This document shows, one piece after another, positions 1 to 5,112 of a stretch of DNA of 5,112 nucleotides. This stretch comes from Sulfuricella sp. Its GTDB lineage: Bacteria; Pseudomonadota; Gammaproteobacteria; Burkholderiales; Sulfuricellaceae. The notes beneath the pieces are model-generated. The model worked only from the letters and a program-made list of their open reading frames with translations, was not told where the DNA came from and made no database searches. The DNA lies in contig JAIOJM010000021.1 of assembly GCA_019911785.1 (NCBI GenBank), positions 1 to 5,112 on the forward strand, in the 5' to 3' direction. The stretch's first letter is position 1. The number at the start of each line of letters is the position of its first letter. A program made the translations under genes and the position numbers.

Positions 1-1483
1 CGGTGCCGCCCGTGAGGGTGTCCTGTCCTGCTCCGCCGAGCATGAAGGCGCCTCGGCTTTGGGTGTCAGTGGCGAGCATGCCGCTGGTTCCGGCTTGCAC
101 GTACCAGTCGCGTAGGTAGGGGAGCATGGCGGTGATCAGGCCGCGTTCTTCGGGGGTGAAGAATGCGTGCGGGTTGTCGCTCAGATACGCGGCAAAGTAT
201 TCCTTGTAGCCTTTGGCGTCATTGAGGTTGAGTTTCTCGTTATTTTGAAAGGCGGTGGCGAATGTCTTGGAGACATCGGCCATATCGAACTGGATGCCGC
301 CTGTCACCTGGGTGAAGAGTTCCTTGTTCGCGTTAGTGGCGTTGGCGGTGTCTTCATAGTACATCTGCATGGCGAAGGCAGTGAGGGCTTTGCTGATATT
401 GTTCCAGTTGCTGTAGGTGGTGGGTAGGCCGTTGCCGTCGTTCAGGGTGAGACCACCGTCCTGGGCGAGTTTCCACAGGTCGCGGGTGAAGCGGGTGAGC
501 ATGGCGTCGGGGGCTAGTGTGGTGGTGCCCGTTGCTGGGTCGCGCACTCCGGCTTCGTGTTTGACTAAGCGTTCGAGGAAGTTTTCTATTCCTGTATCGG
601 TACGATGGGCGAACAGACTCTCATCAAAAATCAGCTTCAGCAGGTCGGTGAGCTTGGTGGTAACTTGGCTGAGGGTTTGTTTTACTGTGCCGGAGGTAAT
701 TGCGGTCTGGTCACTTTGCAGGAAGGCAGTCAGCAGCGCTTGGGCATGCAGTTCAGTGCCGCTCGCGCTCGTGGGCCCGTGTTGCAGCGTGGTAAGGTTG
801 GCTGGCGTACCGATGGTATTAAACATCCCAATAGGCCATACCGAGAGGAATTCGCCCTCCACACGGATATTGCTGACCAGGTTCGAGTTGGGAATACCGC
901 CGTTGGCTTGTTGCAGCTGGATGAAATTAGTCAGGCCTTGTAACTGGGTTGAGGTATAGAGGGGCGCACCGCTGCCGTTTTTTTCTGCGAGCAACTCATC
1001 AAGGAGAGACTGCGCTTTAAACAGGGCCGTCTGGGCGAACGGGGCTTGGTCGAAGGTGTGGGCTTCTACGCCGAAGAGCACGCCGATCAGGGCAGCCAGT
1101 CCGCCGCCCAGGCTGTGGCCGGTGAGGGTGATATTTGGCGGGATGCCGTTGATGGTGTTGGCGGCCCTGACTTGCAGGTAATATTTGGCAGCTTGCAATA
1201 GCTGAATCGAGCCGGTGCCTAAGGCGAGACCGGCATCGGCCACCAGGTCTCCTGTGAGGTCTTTGTCGTAGGTACCCGCGTAGGAGATGACAATGTCGTT
1301 ACCGTTTTGAAATGAGATAGCTTCAAAGCCATCTGTGGTTGCAAAAGTCGGTGTATTTGAATCTGGCACATGGAAAAATGGACTCCATCCCTGAGGAATA
1401 GGAAACCAGTTAATACCGCCCGGGTCGCGGGTTGACTGGTAGGACCGACCTGCCATCAGTGCGTAATCAACATTGCTAATCAT
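1..1483 (-). CDS. Class 3 lipase with RTX calcium-binding repeats, 3' end beyond window
   Basis: Likely a secreted triacylglycerol lipase or esterase exported by a type I system. The frame stays open from the ATG at 1483 to the left edge: 494 complete codons and no stop. Residues 122-126 read GHSLG inside TGHSLGGGLAAL, the nucleophile elbow of class 3 alpha/beta-hydrolases, with Ser124 as the predicted nucleophile. FDQAPFA at 144-150 lies where the family has a conserved segment after the elbow. His235 and His246 are candidate catalytic histidines; I cannot choose between them. Residues 483-494 (GGAGQDTLTGGT) match the RTX nonapeptide GGxGxDxLx, so a calcium-binding repeat block probably follows outside the window. 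There is no N-terminal signal peptide, as expected for a C-terminal type I secretion signal. An AAGGAG at 1491-1496, 7 nt upstream, supports the start. It lies 39 nt after the preceding gene, probably in the same operon. A run of seven A at residues 167-169 is a possible slippage site, but the frame is intact. The fold call is secure; the substrate is unknown. Confidence 0.88.
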   Translation of the reverse strand, partial: MISNVDYALMAGRSYQSTRDPGGINWFPIPQGWSPFFHVPDSNTPTFATTDGFEAISFQNGNDIVISYAGTYDKDLTGDLVADAGLALGTGSIQLLQAAKYYLQVRAANTINGIPPNITLTGHSLGGGLAALIGVLFGVEAHTFDQAPFAQTALFKAQSLLDELLAEKNGSGAPLYTSTQLQGLTNFIQLQQANGGIPNSNLVSNIRVEGEFLSVWPIGMFNTIGTPANLTTLQHGPTSASGTELHAQALLTAFLQSDQTAITSGTVKQTLSQVTTKLTDLLKLIFDESLFAHRTDTGIENFLERLVKHEAGVRDPATGTTTLAPDAMLTRFTRDLWKLAQDGGLTLNDGNGLPTTYSNWNNISKALTAFAMQMYYEDTANATNANKELFTQVTGGIQFDMADVSKTFATAFQNNEKLNLNDAKGYKEYFAAYLSDNPHAFFTPEERGLITAMLPYLRDWYVQAGTSGMLATDTQSRGAFMLGGAGQDTLTGGT

Positions 1484-1522
1484 GATTTTTCTCCTTGAGC
1501 CAGTTACGTTGGATATGTGCTG

Positions 1523-2236
1523 TTACTTTTTCACACCAGTACTATTCGGTGGCGAAATCGGCGTCATTGGTAAAGGTGCCTTAGGCCCACTTGGATACTG
1601 TGGACACCACTCAGTCTTCATGGCCTCCCGCAGGATGGTTTTGTATTCGGGTTGGGTCAATTGACCGTTAAGTTCTCTGATGGTCGCAACAGAAACCACT
1701 TCGTGTTTGTCGATTTCCCTAAATAACGCCGCATCATCTACTGTGATCACCACATTCATTTCCTTGAATTCGGCAGGAAACTCAGCCAGCGGAATACGTT
1801 GCCATACCTTACCGTCATATTTGAAGAACACGTAGGGCGGGTTGGGTCTGCCCCATTTGTTGTAGGACAGGCATAAGTTCGGTGAGGCGACAACATAGGG
1901 CGTGCCATTCAGGATGTGCAATGCCAGTAAATTAAAGTTGGCTCGTCCAACATCTTCGCTATATTCGCTTTTCCACAGGATGGATTGATGAGTTCCCGGC
2001 AAGGTGAAGTTGATGTCCTGTTCTTTGATGGACGACTCTTGCCCAGGCTCATGCCGGCCGCCCCGGCTGAACGAACGCTCTACAATAATCTTGCTCCCAT
2101 CATGCAGCAGCACTTCCTCTTTCCATCTATCCCCGCCGAATCCAAATAACCCCGCATCCGCGCTCATGCTCACCCCCAAAGTCAATATCAATCCGATTGT
2201 GCTGAATGCCTTCAACAGCGAATGTTTGTTGCTCAT
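1523..2236 (-). CDS. Conserved hypothetical exported protein with Sec signal peptide
   Basis: A 237-residue protein of unknown function, predicted to be periplasmic or surface-released. Residues 1-28 form a Sec signal peptide: Lys4 and Lys9, a hydrophobic stretch at about 10-24, and an ADA cleavage site before Gly29. The mature protein starts GLFGFGGDRWKEEVLLHDG, then a basic RGGRH at 59-62 region, an aromatic/proline block YNKWGRPNPPYVFFKYDGK at 125-143, and PEYKTILRE at 196-204. Cys122 and Cys211 are the only cysteines and could pair in an oxidising compartment. The last 20 residues are proline-rich. From memory, similar proteins with this GLFGFGGDRWKEEV start recur as hypotheticals in betaproteobacteria; I cannot verify that here. 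The ATG overlaps the stop of the 508-residue gene (ATGA at 2233-2236), and AAGGA at 2244-2248 lies 7 nt upstream, so translation is probably coupled. A role as partner or immunity protein of the upstream product is only inferred from this coupling. Confidence 0.87.
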   Translation of the reverse strand: MSNKHSLLKAFSTIGLILTLGVSMSADAGLFGFGGDRWKEEVLLHDGSKIIVERSFSRGGRHEPGQESSIKEQDINFTLPGTHQSILWKSEYSEDVGRANFNLLALHILNGTPYVVASPNLCLSYNKWGRPNPPYVFFKYDGKVWQRIPLAEFPAEFKEMNVVITVDDAALFREIDKHEVVSVATIRELNGQLTQPEYKTILREAMKTEWCPQYPSGPKAPLPMTPISPPNSTGVKK

Positions 2237-3759
2237 GCTGCGTTCCTTTCGAGGTCATCGTTGTAATCATTTGCCGCACTGACTAGCGCAGCCACGCCGG
2301 TCATGGTAAGGCCAAAGTTGGCGCTGTAGCTGTTGACGATGATATTGCCGTCGATGATGAGATTGTCGCCAGTGCTGACGTAGAACTGCCCGTTGCCTCG
2401 GCGTACGCCGAGGCTGGTGACATCCACGAAGGTCATGCCGTTGAAGCGCTCCAGCAGGCCGATCAGGTGTTCGACATGCGCCAGGCTTTGCCGTAGGGCT
2501 TCGAGCCGGGCGAGTTCTTGCGGCGAGGTCATCTCGACCGCTCCGCCGCTGCCGCCGCCGGAATCCATACCGCCGTAGAGCCGGGCGATGTCGGTCGCGC
2601 TGGCGCCCGGGGGGAGGTAGCGCAGGGTGTAGCCCTGGGCTTGCGCCGCTGCTATCGAGGTGGTCATGCCGGATGTGGCCGCCCAGCCGTCGATCAGGCC
2701 GTCGATCTCGCTCAGCATCTGGGCGCGAGTTACCGGCGCGTCGAGGGTGGCGTTGAGGCCGGATACCCGGCTGGCGAGTTCGCCGGAGAGGCTGGCGGCT
2801 TGGCGCAGGTCGCGCACCAGGCCGGCGCCGTTCATGTCGGGCAAGCTCTGTGCTTCTGCGGTGAGCGGGATGGTGTCGATGAATTCGCTGTAGAAAGGGT
2901 TGTCGGCGAGGTCGATGTCGCCCATCTGGCCGCTGACGGCGCCGAGTCCGCCTTCGGTGCCGTCGGTGCGGGTGTAGCTGCCGAGGTCGGCGAGGAGGTT
3001 GCCGTTGGCAAGGGGTTGGGCGTTCTCGGTTTTGCCCACATGCAGGGCATTGATGCCGGCTTCTTCGAGGGTCTGGAGTTCGCCTGCCTGGCTTTCGCCG
3101 TCCTGGTTGAGGTCGCGCCAGATGCGCAGTTCGGCGAAGTTGGCATCCGCTGCGTTGACGAGGCCGTCGCCATTGGTGTCTTCCTGCGCCAGGGCGGCGA
3201 AGCCGTCGGCGGCAGTGCCCCCGGCATACAAGGGGGTGGAGTCGCCGAAGAGTTCGGTGCCGTCATTGATGCTGCCGTCGCCATTGCGGTCCATGACCAG
3301 GAAGCCGTCGTCGGGGTTGATCCAGCCTGTGGCGGTCTTGACGCCGTCGGCGTCGTGGTCGAACAGGATGGGGTTGGCGAGGTTGGGGGCGACGGTTTCT
3401 ATGCCGTTGCCGTTGAGGTCGAGGATGAGAGGGTCTTTCTTTGGGCGCTGGCGTTGGGCGGCGGAAACATTACCATCAACTGCCGCGTCAATCTGCGCCC
3501 CGCGATTCCTCAGAATCCCTGCTGTTGATTTTAAAGCGGCAGCTAGCGGGTTCTCTATGCCCAAAGCAATATATTGAGGTTGTGCTGCAACCATCTGAGC
3601 GAGTAATTCCAGTGCAGCATCGGAATCTTCATTTAATCCAACCTCCACAGTATTATTTGCCGATGCCGCAACATCTACAGCATTCATTGGATTTGCAAGC
3701 GCTTCCGCCATCCGATTAGCTTCCTCGGGTGACGACGTAACAATTGTAAGTTTAGTCAT
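2233..3759 (-). CDS. Secreted EF-hand-like calcium-binding protein, RTX/type I secretion-associated
   Basis: A 508-residue protein, probably exported by type I secretion, activity unknown. Residues 1-105 are an alanine-rich leader of lower GC with no signal peptide. Residues 109-245 carry five Asp-rich loops of DxDxDG type: DLNGNG 114-119, DHDADG 134-139, DRNGDG 157-162, DTNGDG 194-199 and DLNQDG 216-221. They are embedded in the ILFDHDADGVKTATGW and DGTELFGDST blocks known from large hemolysin-type calcium-binding proteins. A mostly helical stretch follows at 285-395, then a Gly/Ser linker at 399-406. The stem at 413-459 (PQELARLE to GNGQF) is duplicated at 4428-4565. The last 49 residues, up to the C-terminal RNAA, are unlike the other copy except for AAND. 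No GGxGxDxLx nonapeptide is present. The start at 3759 is preferred over the ATG at 3765 because AAGGAG (3767-3772) sits 7 nt from it and only 1 nt from the other. It follows the preceding gene by 18 nt and overlaps the next by 4. Confidence 0.88.
   Translation of the reverse strand: MTKLTIVTSSPEEANRMAEALANPMNAVDVAASANNTVEVGLNEDSDAALELLAQMVAAQPQYIALGIENPLAAALKSTAGILRNRGAQIDAAVDGNVSAAQRQRPKKDPLILDLNGNGIETVAPNLANPILFDHDADGVKTATGWINPDDGFLVMDRNGDGSINDGTELFGDSTPLYAGGTAADGFAALAQEDTNGDGLVNAADANFAELRIWRDLNQDGESQAGELQTLEEAGINALHVGKTENAQPLANGNLLADLGSYTRTDGTEGGLGAVSGQMGDIDLADNPFYSEFIDTIPLTAEAQSLPDMNGAGLVRDLRQAASLSGELASRVSGLNATLDAPVTRAQMLSEIDGLIDGWAATSGMTTSIAAAQAQGYTLRYLPPGASATDIARLYGGMDSGGGSGGAVEMTSPQELARLEALRQSLAHVEHLIGLLERFNGMTFVDVTSLGVRRGNGQFYVSTGDNLIIDGNIIVNSYSANFGLTMTGVAALVSAANDYNDDLERNAA
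2383..2520 (-). repeat. 138-bp direct repeat, copy inside the 508-residue gene
   Basis: Same orientation and about 96% identical to 4428-4565: 133 of 138 positions by hand alignment at a constant offset of 2045. The mismatches are at 2398, 2476, 2497, 2503 and 2506. Only 2476 changes an amino acid (His here, Gln in the other copy), so the divergence is mostly silent. It encodes the stem from QELARLE to GNGQF. Homology ends sharply on both sides. Confidence 0.95.
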
Positions 3760-3766
3760 TTCCATT

Positions 3767-3772
3767 CTCCTT
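3767..3772 (-). promoter_or_regulatory. Ribosome binding site deciding the start of the 508-residue gene
   Basis: The minus strand reads AAGGAG here. The spacer to the ATG at 3759 is 7 nt, which is normal. The spacer to the in-frame ATG at 3765 is 1 nt, too short. This moves the start two codons downstream of the longest open frame. Confidence 0.8.
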
Positions 3773-3777
3773 TGAAT

Positions 3778-4215
3778 TTACTTGACCGAAATAAAATCAT
3801 TGATTTTCCAACTGCCATTCTTCCAATCGCCATCGTCTTGAAGCCTGATTGTCAATATATGTGTTGATTTCTCGAATTTCCCTGTTACTACACAAATAGC
3901 GTATGTATGCTTAATATCCGAGTACGCGTCAGTGCCCTGTTGAAGATTGCATTTTGGTTTGGCTGTTATTTCTATGAGGCTTCCTAGGCTTTTATTCGCC
4001 AAGTCCACAATATCGGAAGGCCTTAATTTTGCTTTTTCTAGGAAACTCCATGTGGCTCGCTCCTCAAGCTTTTTTACACTCCATGGTTTTGCTATATCCA
4101 ATAGTGCCGCCTCAATATATTTTTCAGCAGCACTTTCCCATTGATGAGCACGAAGAAAGAGACTCCCAAAATATAAAAGAGCAATCGACCCAATAAACAA
4201 AATGACTTTTCTCAT
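3778..4215 (-). CDS. Small AT-rich membrane-anchored hypothetical protein
   Basis: A 145-residue protein that I do not recognise. Residues 4-22 are one hydrophobic helix after MRK, either a signal anchor or an uncleaved signal peptide, which would place the rest in the periplasm. The soluble part has Cys89 and Cys108, possibly a disulfide, and ends in a beta-rich segment HILTIRLQDDGDWKNGSWKI at 119-138. That tail is faintly like the last strands of NTF2-like domains, but this is a weak impression. By eye the gene is much richer in A and T than the genes around it, which suggests separate acquisition. The ATG at 4215 overlaps the stop of the upstream fragment (ATGA at 4212-4215), and GGAGG at 4224-4228 lies 8 nt upstream; the longer GTG start at 4230 would contain that ribosome binding site. 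By position it is the counterpart of the 237-residue gene, with no visible similarity to it. A partner or immunity role is inferred from context only. Confidence 0.8.
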   Translation of the reverse strand: MRKVILFIGSIALLYFGSLFLRAHQWESAAEKYIEAALLDIAKPWSVKKLEERATWSFLEKAKLRPSDIVDLANKSLGSLIEITAKPKCNLQQGTDAYSDIKHTYAICVVTGKFEKSTHILTIRLQDDGDWKNGSWKINDFISVK

Positions 4216-4223
4216 GCCACAAA

Positions 4224-4228
4224 CCTCC
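4224..4228 (-). promoter_or_regulatory. Ribosome binding site GGAGG for the 145-residue gene
   Basis: The minus strand reads GGAGG 8 nt upstream of the ATG at 4215, inside the end of the preceding fragment. It argues for that ATG over the GTG at 4230 and means the small gene could be translated even if the upstream fragment is not. Confidence 0.75.
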
Positions 4229-4427
4229 ACGCCACATCATTTGCCGCTTCACCGAAGTCAGCAAGCCGGGTTTGCAGCACGAGCCCGTCGTACACGGATT
4301 GTTTGAGTTGGGCGTAGCTTTGTTCCAGAAAACTTACCTGGGCGCCATCCAGCCCGATATAGACAAAGCGGCTGGTCATACTCTCGCCGGCCTGCCCGGT
4401 GCTGCCGGTGGCGTCCGTCAGCGCGGT

Positions 4428-4565
4428 GAACTGCCCGTTGCCACGGCGTACGCCGAGGCTGGTGACATCCACGAAGGTCATGCCGTTGAAGCGCTCCAGC
4501 AGGCCGATCAGGTGTTCGACCTGCGCCAGGCTTTGCCGTAGAGCTTCAAGTCGGGCGAGTTCTTG
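4428..4565 (-). repeat. 138-bp direct repeat, copy in the headless fragment
   Basis: Partner of 2383-2520. Its right edge coincides with the loss of coding homology and the beginning of the 14-bp tandem repeat. Its left edge marks the beginning of the variable tail. Recombination between the two copies would delete about 2 kb, removing the 145-residue gene and swapping the tail and partner gene of the parent. Confidence 0.95.
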
Positions 4566-4567
4566 TG

Positions 4568-4604
4568 GAACAACAGGAACAACAGGGTCAGAACAACAGG
4601 GTCA
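4568..4604. repeat. Short tandem repeat at the breakpoint (9 + 14 + 14 bp)
   Basis: Plus-strand unit GAACAACAGGGTCA is repeated perfectly at 4577-4590 and 4591-4604, preceded at 4568-4576 by its first nine bases GAACAACAG. It begins 3 bp after the 138-bp repeat ends, so it lies at the junction where the fragment lost its 5' part. Confidence 0.9.
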
Positions 4605-4639
4605 GGTCTAGATAAGATGCACACCACAAGCCAGACCCT
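4598..4639. repeat. Small inverted repeat AGGGTC...GACCCT
   Basis: AGGGTC at 4598-4603 pairs with GACCCT at 4634-4639. GGTCT at 4605-4609 could instead pair with AGACC at 4633-4637. The long loop and lack of a T-run make it a poor terminator. GGGTCAG/GACCC motifs of this kind are also seen in REP-like intergenic elements, but it is too short to assign. Confidence 0.4.
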
Positions 4640-4678
4640 ATCCCCGTGTTCGCCCCTACAGTCAAATTCTTCACCAAT

Positions 4679-5112
4679 TCAGTCATCTCCCATGTCTTTC
4701 CCCTGCTCATCTTCCACCACCTCCATCCTCATCACCCCCTGCCCTGCCCCCAAGCTGAACACCTCATCCACCTGCAACCCCCGCGGTATCTGGTGCGTAA
4801 TGAACAGCATGGTGACCTTGCCCTTGAGCTTGTTGATCGTCCTGGCGAAGTGCTCGGCGGTGTGCTGGTCGAGGTTGGAGACGGCTTCGTCAAAGATCAG
4901 GATTTTGGGTTTCTTGAGCAGCGCCCGTGCGATGGCGATGCGTTGCCGCTGGCCGCCGGATAGGCCGGTGCCGCGTTCGCCGATTTCGGTCTGGTAGCCG
5001 TCCGGCAGTTTGTCGATGAAGTCGTGGATTTCGGCGGCTTTGCAGGCAGCGATGACATCCTGGAAGCCGGCGTGGGGGTGGGCCATGACGAGGTTGTCGT
5101 AAAGGGTGCCGG
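4679..5112 (-). CDS. Type I secretion ABC transporter ATPase, C-terminal part, 5' end beyond window
   Basis: The C-terminal 143 residues of a HlyB-type inner-membrane exporter subunit, which uses ATP to drive substrates through a membrane-fusion protein and a TolC-like channel. The frame is open to the right edge: GTLYDNLVMAHPHAGF is typical nucleotide-binding-domain sequence, so the Met codon at 5086 is internal. Visible in order are the ABC signature LSGGQRQRIAIARAL, Walker B ILIFDEA with the catalytic Glu, a D-loop SNLD (SALD is usual), and the H-loop FITHQ. The ending FITHQIPRGLQVDEVFSLG is characteristic of type I secretion ATPases more than of drug or lipid exporters. Walker A, the transmembrane domain and any peptidase-like N-terminal domain lie outside the window. 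It is the nearest candidate exporter for the RTX lipase and the 508-residue protein. The 113-bp gap and the repeats after it may separate its transcript from the downstream genes. Confidence 0.92.
   Translation of the reverse strand, partial: GTLYDNLVMAHPHAGFQDVIAACKAAEIHDFIDKLPDGYQTEIGERGTGLSGGQRQRIAIARALLKKPKILIFDEAVSNLDQHTAEHFARTINKLKGKVTMLFITHQIPRGLQVDEVFSLGAGQGVMRMEVVEDEQGKDMGDD

Larger units (their letters stand above)
4212..4565 (-). pseudogene. Headless C-terminal module of a calcium-binding-type secreted protein
   Basis: A 5'-truncated copy of the C-terminal part of a protein like the 508-residue neighbour. From 4565 the frame reads QELARLEALRQSLAQVEHL and on to GNGQF, matching residues 414-459 of that protein apart from one His-to-Gln change. 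After GNGQF it has its own 71-residue tail, including FLEQSYAQLKQSVYDGLVLQ, and ends EAANDVAWRFVA. Homology stops abruptly at 4565; a stop codon lies in frame at 4602-4604 and no ATG, GTG or TTG start is evident before the Met codon at 4481. Starting there would give 89 residues, but I see no good ribosome binding site, so expression is doubtful. From memory, related proteins carry an LQTRLKPYL motif at this point and continue further, so the tail may also be shortened after LQTRL. The upstream loops that would make it a functional secreted protein are absent. It could be an orphan cassette or simple debris. Confidence 0.75.
4566..4678. other. Intergenic spacer between exporter gene and fragment
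   Basis: No convincing gene, RNA or terminator is visible. It holds the tandem and inverted repeats listed separately. A promoter for the downstream genes would be expected here if they are not transcribed with the exporter, but I find no convincing one. Confidence 0.6.

Noticed and set aside
417..959. Plus-strand open frame of 180 codons opposite the lipase
   Set aside because: The minus strand here encodes a coherent class 3 lipase; the plus-strand product has no recognisable features.
2518..3528. Long plus-strand open frame of 336 codons
   Set aside because: It is antisense to the calcium-loop gene. High GC leaves few stops in this frame, and its product is a low-complexity Gly/Val/Ala sequence with no domain.
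3778..4230. GTG at 4230 as start of the small membrane protein
   Set aside because: It would put the GGAGG inside the coding region and lose the ATGA overlap seen at the other module.
4568..4604. CRISPR-like array
   Set aside because: The units are contiguous, 9-14 bp, without spacers, and there are only two full copies.
4598..4639. Rho-independent terminator for the exporter gene
   Set aside because: The stem is 5-6 bp with a loop of about 30 nt and no following T-run.
4637..4665. Minus-strand promoter with TTGACT at 4660-4665 and GATAGG at 4637-4642
   Set aside because: The -35 match and 17-bp spacing are good, but the -10 matches TATAAT at only three of six positions, so I do not call it.
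4679..5086. Met codon at 5086 as the start of a short ATPase gene
   Set aside because: The frame continues upstream to the edge with typical ABC sequence (GTLYDNLV), so this is an internal methionine.

Overview
The window reads as a minus-strand accessory locus of a Gram-negative bacterium, most likely a beta- or gammaproteobacterium. That guess rests on the type I secretion ATPase, RTX-type proteins, Sec signal peptide and AAGGAG ribosome binding sites; no taxonomic marker gene is present. Every gene I can support runs right to left, so 'upstream' means higher coordinates. Large plus-strand open frames over the GC-rich part are antisense shadows.

Layout in transcription order: (1) 5112-4679, the C-terminal end of a type I secretion ABC transporter ATPase (HlyB-like), cut by the window edge. 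(2) 4678-4566, a short non-coding stretch with a 14-bp tandem repeat and a small inverted repeat. (3) 4565-4212, a headless C-terminal fragment of a secreted calcium-binding-type protein. (4) 4215-3778, an AT-rich gene for a small membrane-anchored protein, joined to the fragment by an ATGA overlap. (5) 3759-2233, a 508-residue protein with five Asp-rich EF-hand-like calcium loops and a C-terminal segment that shares a 138-bp near-identical repeat with the fragment. (6) 2236-1523, a 237-residue Sec-exported protein, again joined by an ATGA overlap. (7) 1483 to the left edge, a class 3 lipase with the GHSLG nucleophile elbow that runs into RTX nonapeptide repeats where the window stops. This gene is open at its 3' end.

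The most interesting structure is the repeated arrangement 'conserved stem (ending GNGQF) - variable tail - short AAND motif - ATGA overlap - gene for an exported, unrelated small protein'. It occurs once on a full-length gene and once as a headless copy next to it. This resembles the cassette arrangement of polymorphic secreted proteins such as CDI, Rhs and MafB systems, where displaced C-terminal modules sit with their partner genes beside the parent gene. Here the stem is a type I secretion/RTX-like protein. The toxin/immunity reading is an inference: the variable tails are short and I recognise no toxin fold in them. A plausible joint role is export of the 508-residue protein and the lipase by the type I exporter at the right edge, with the two small exported proteins acting in the periplasm or inner membrane.
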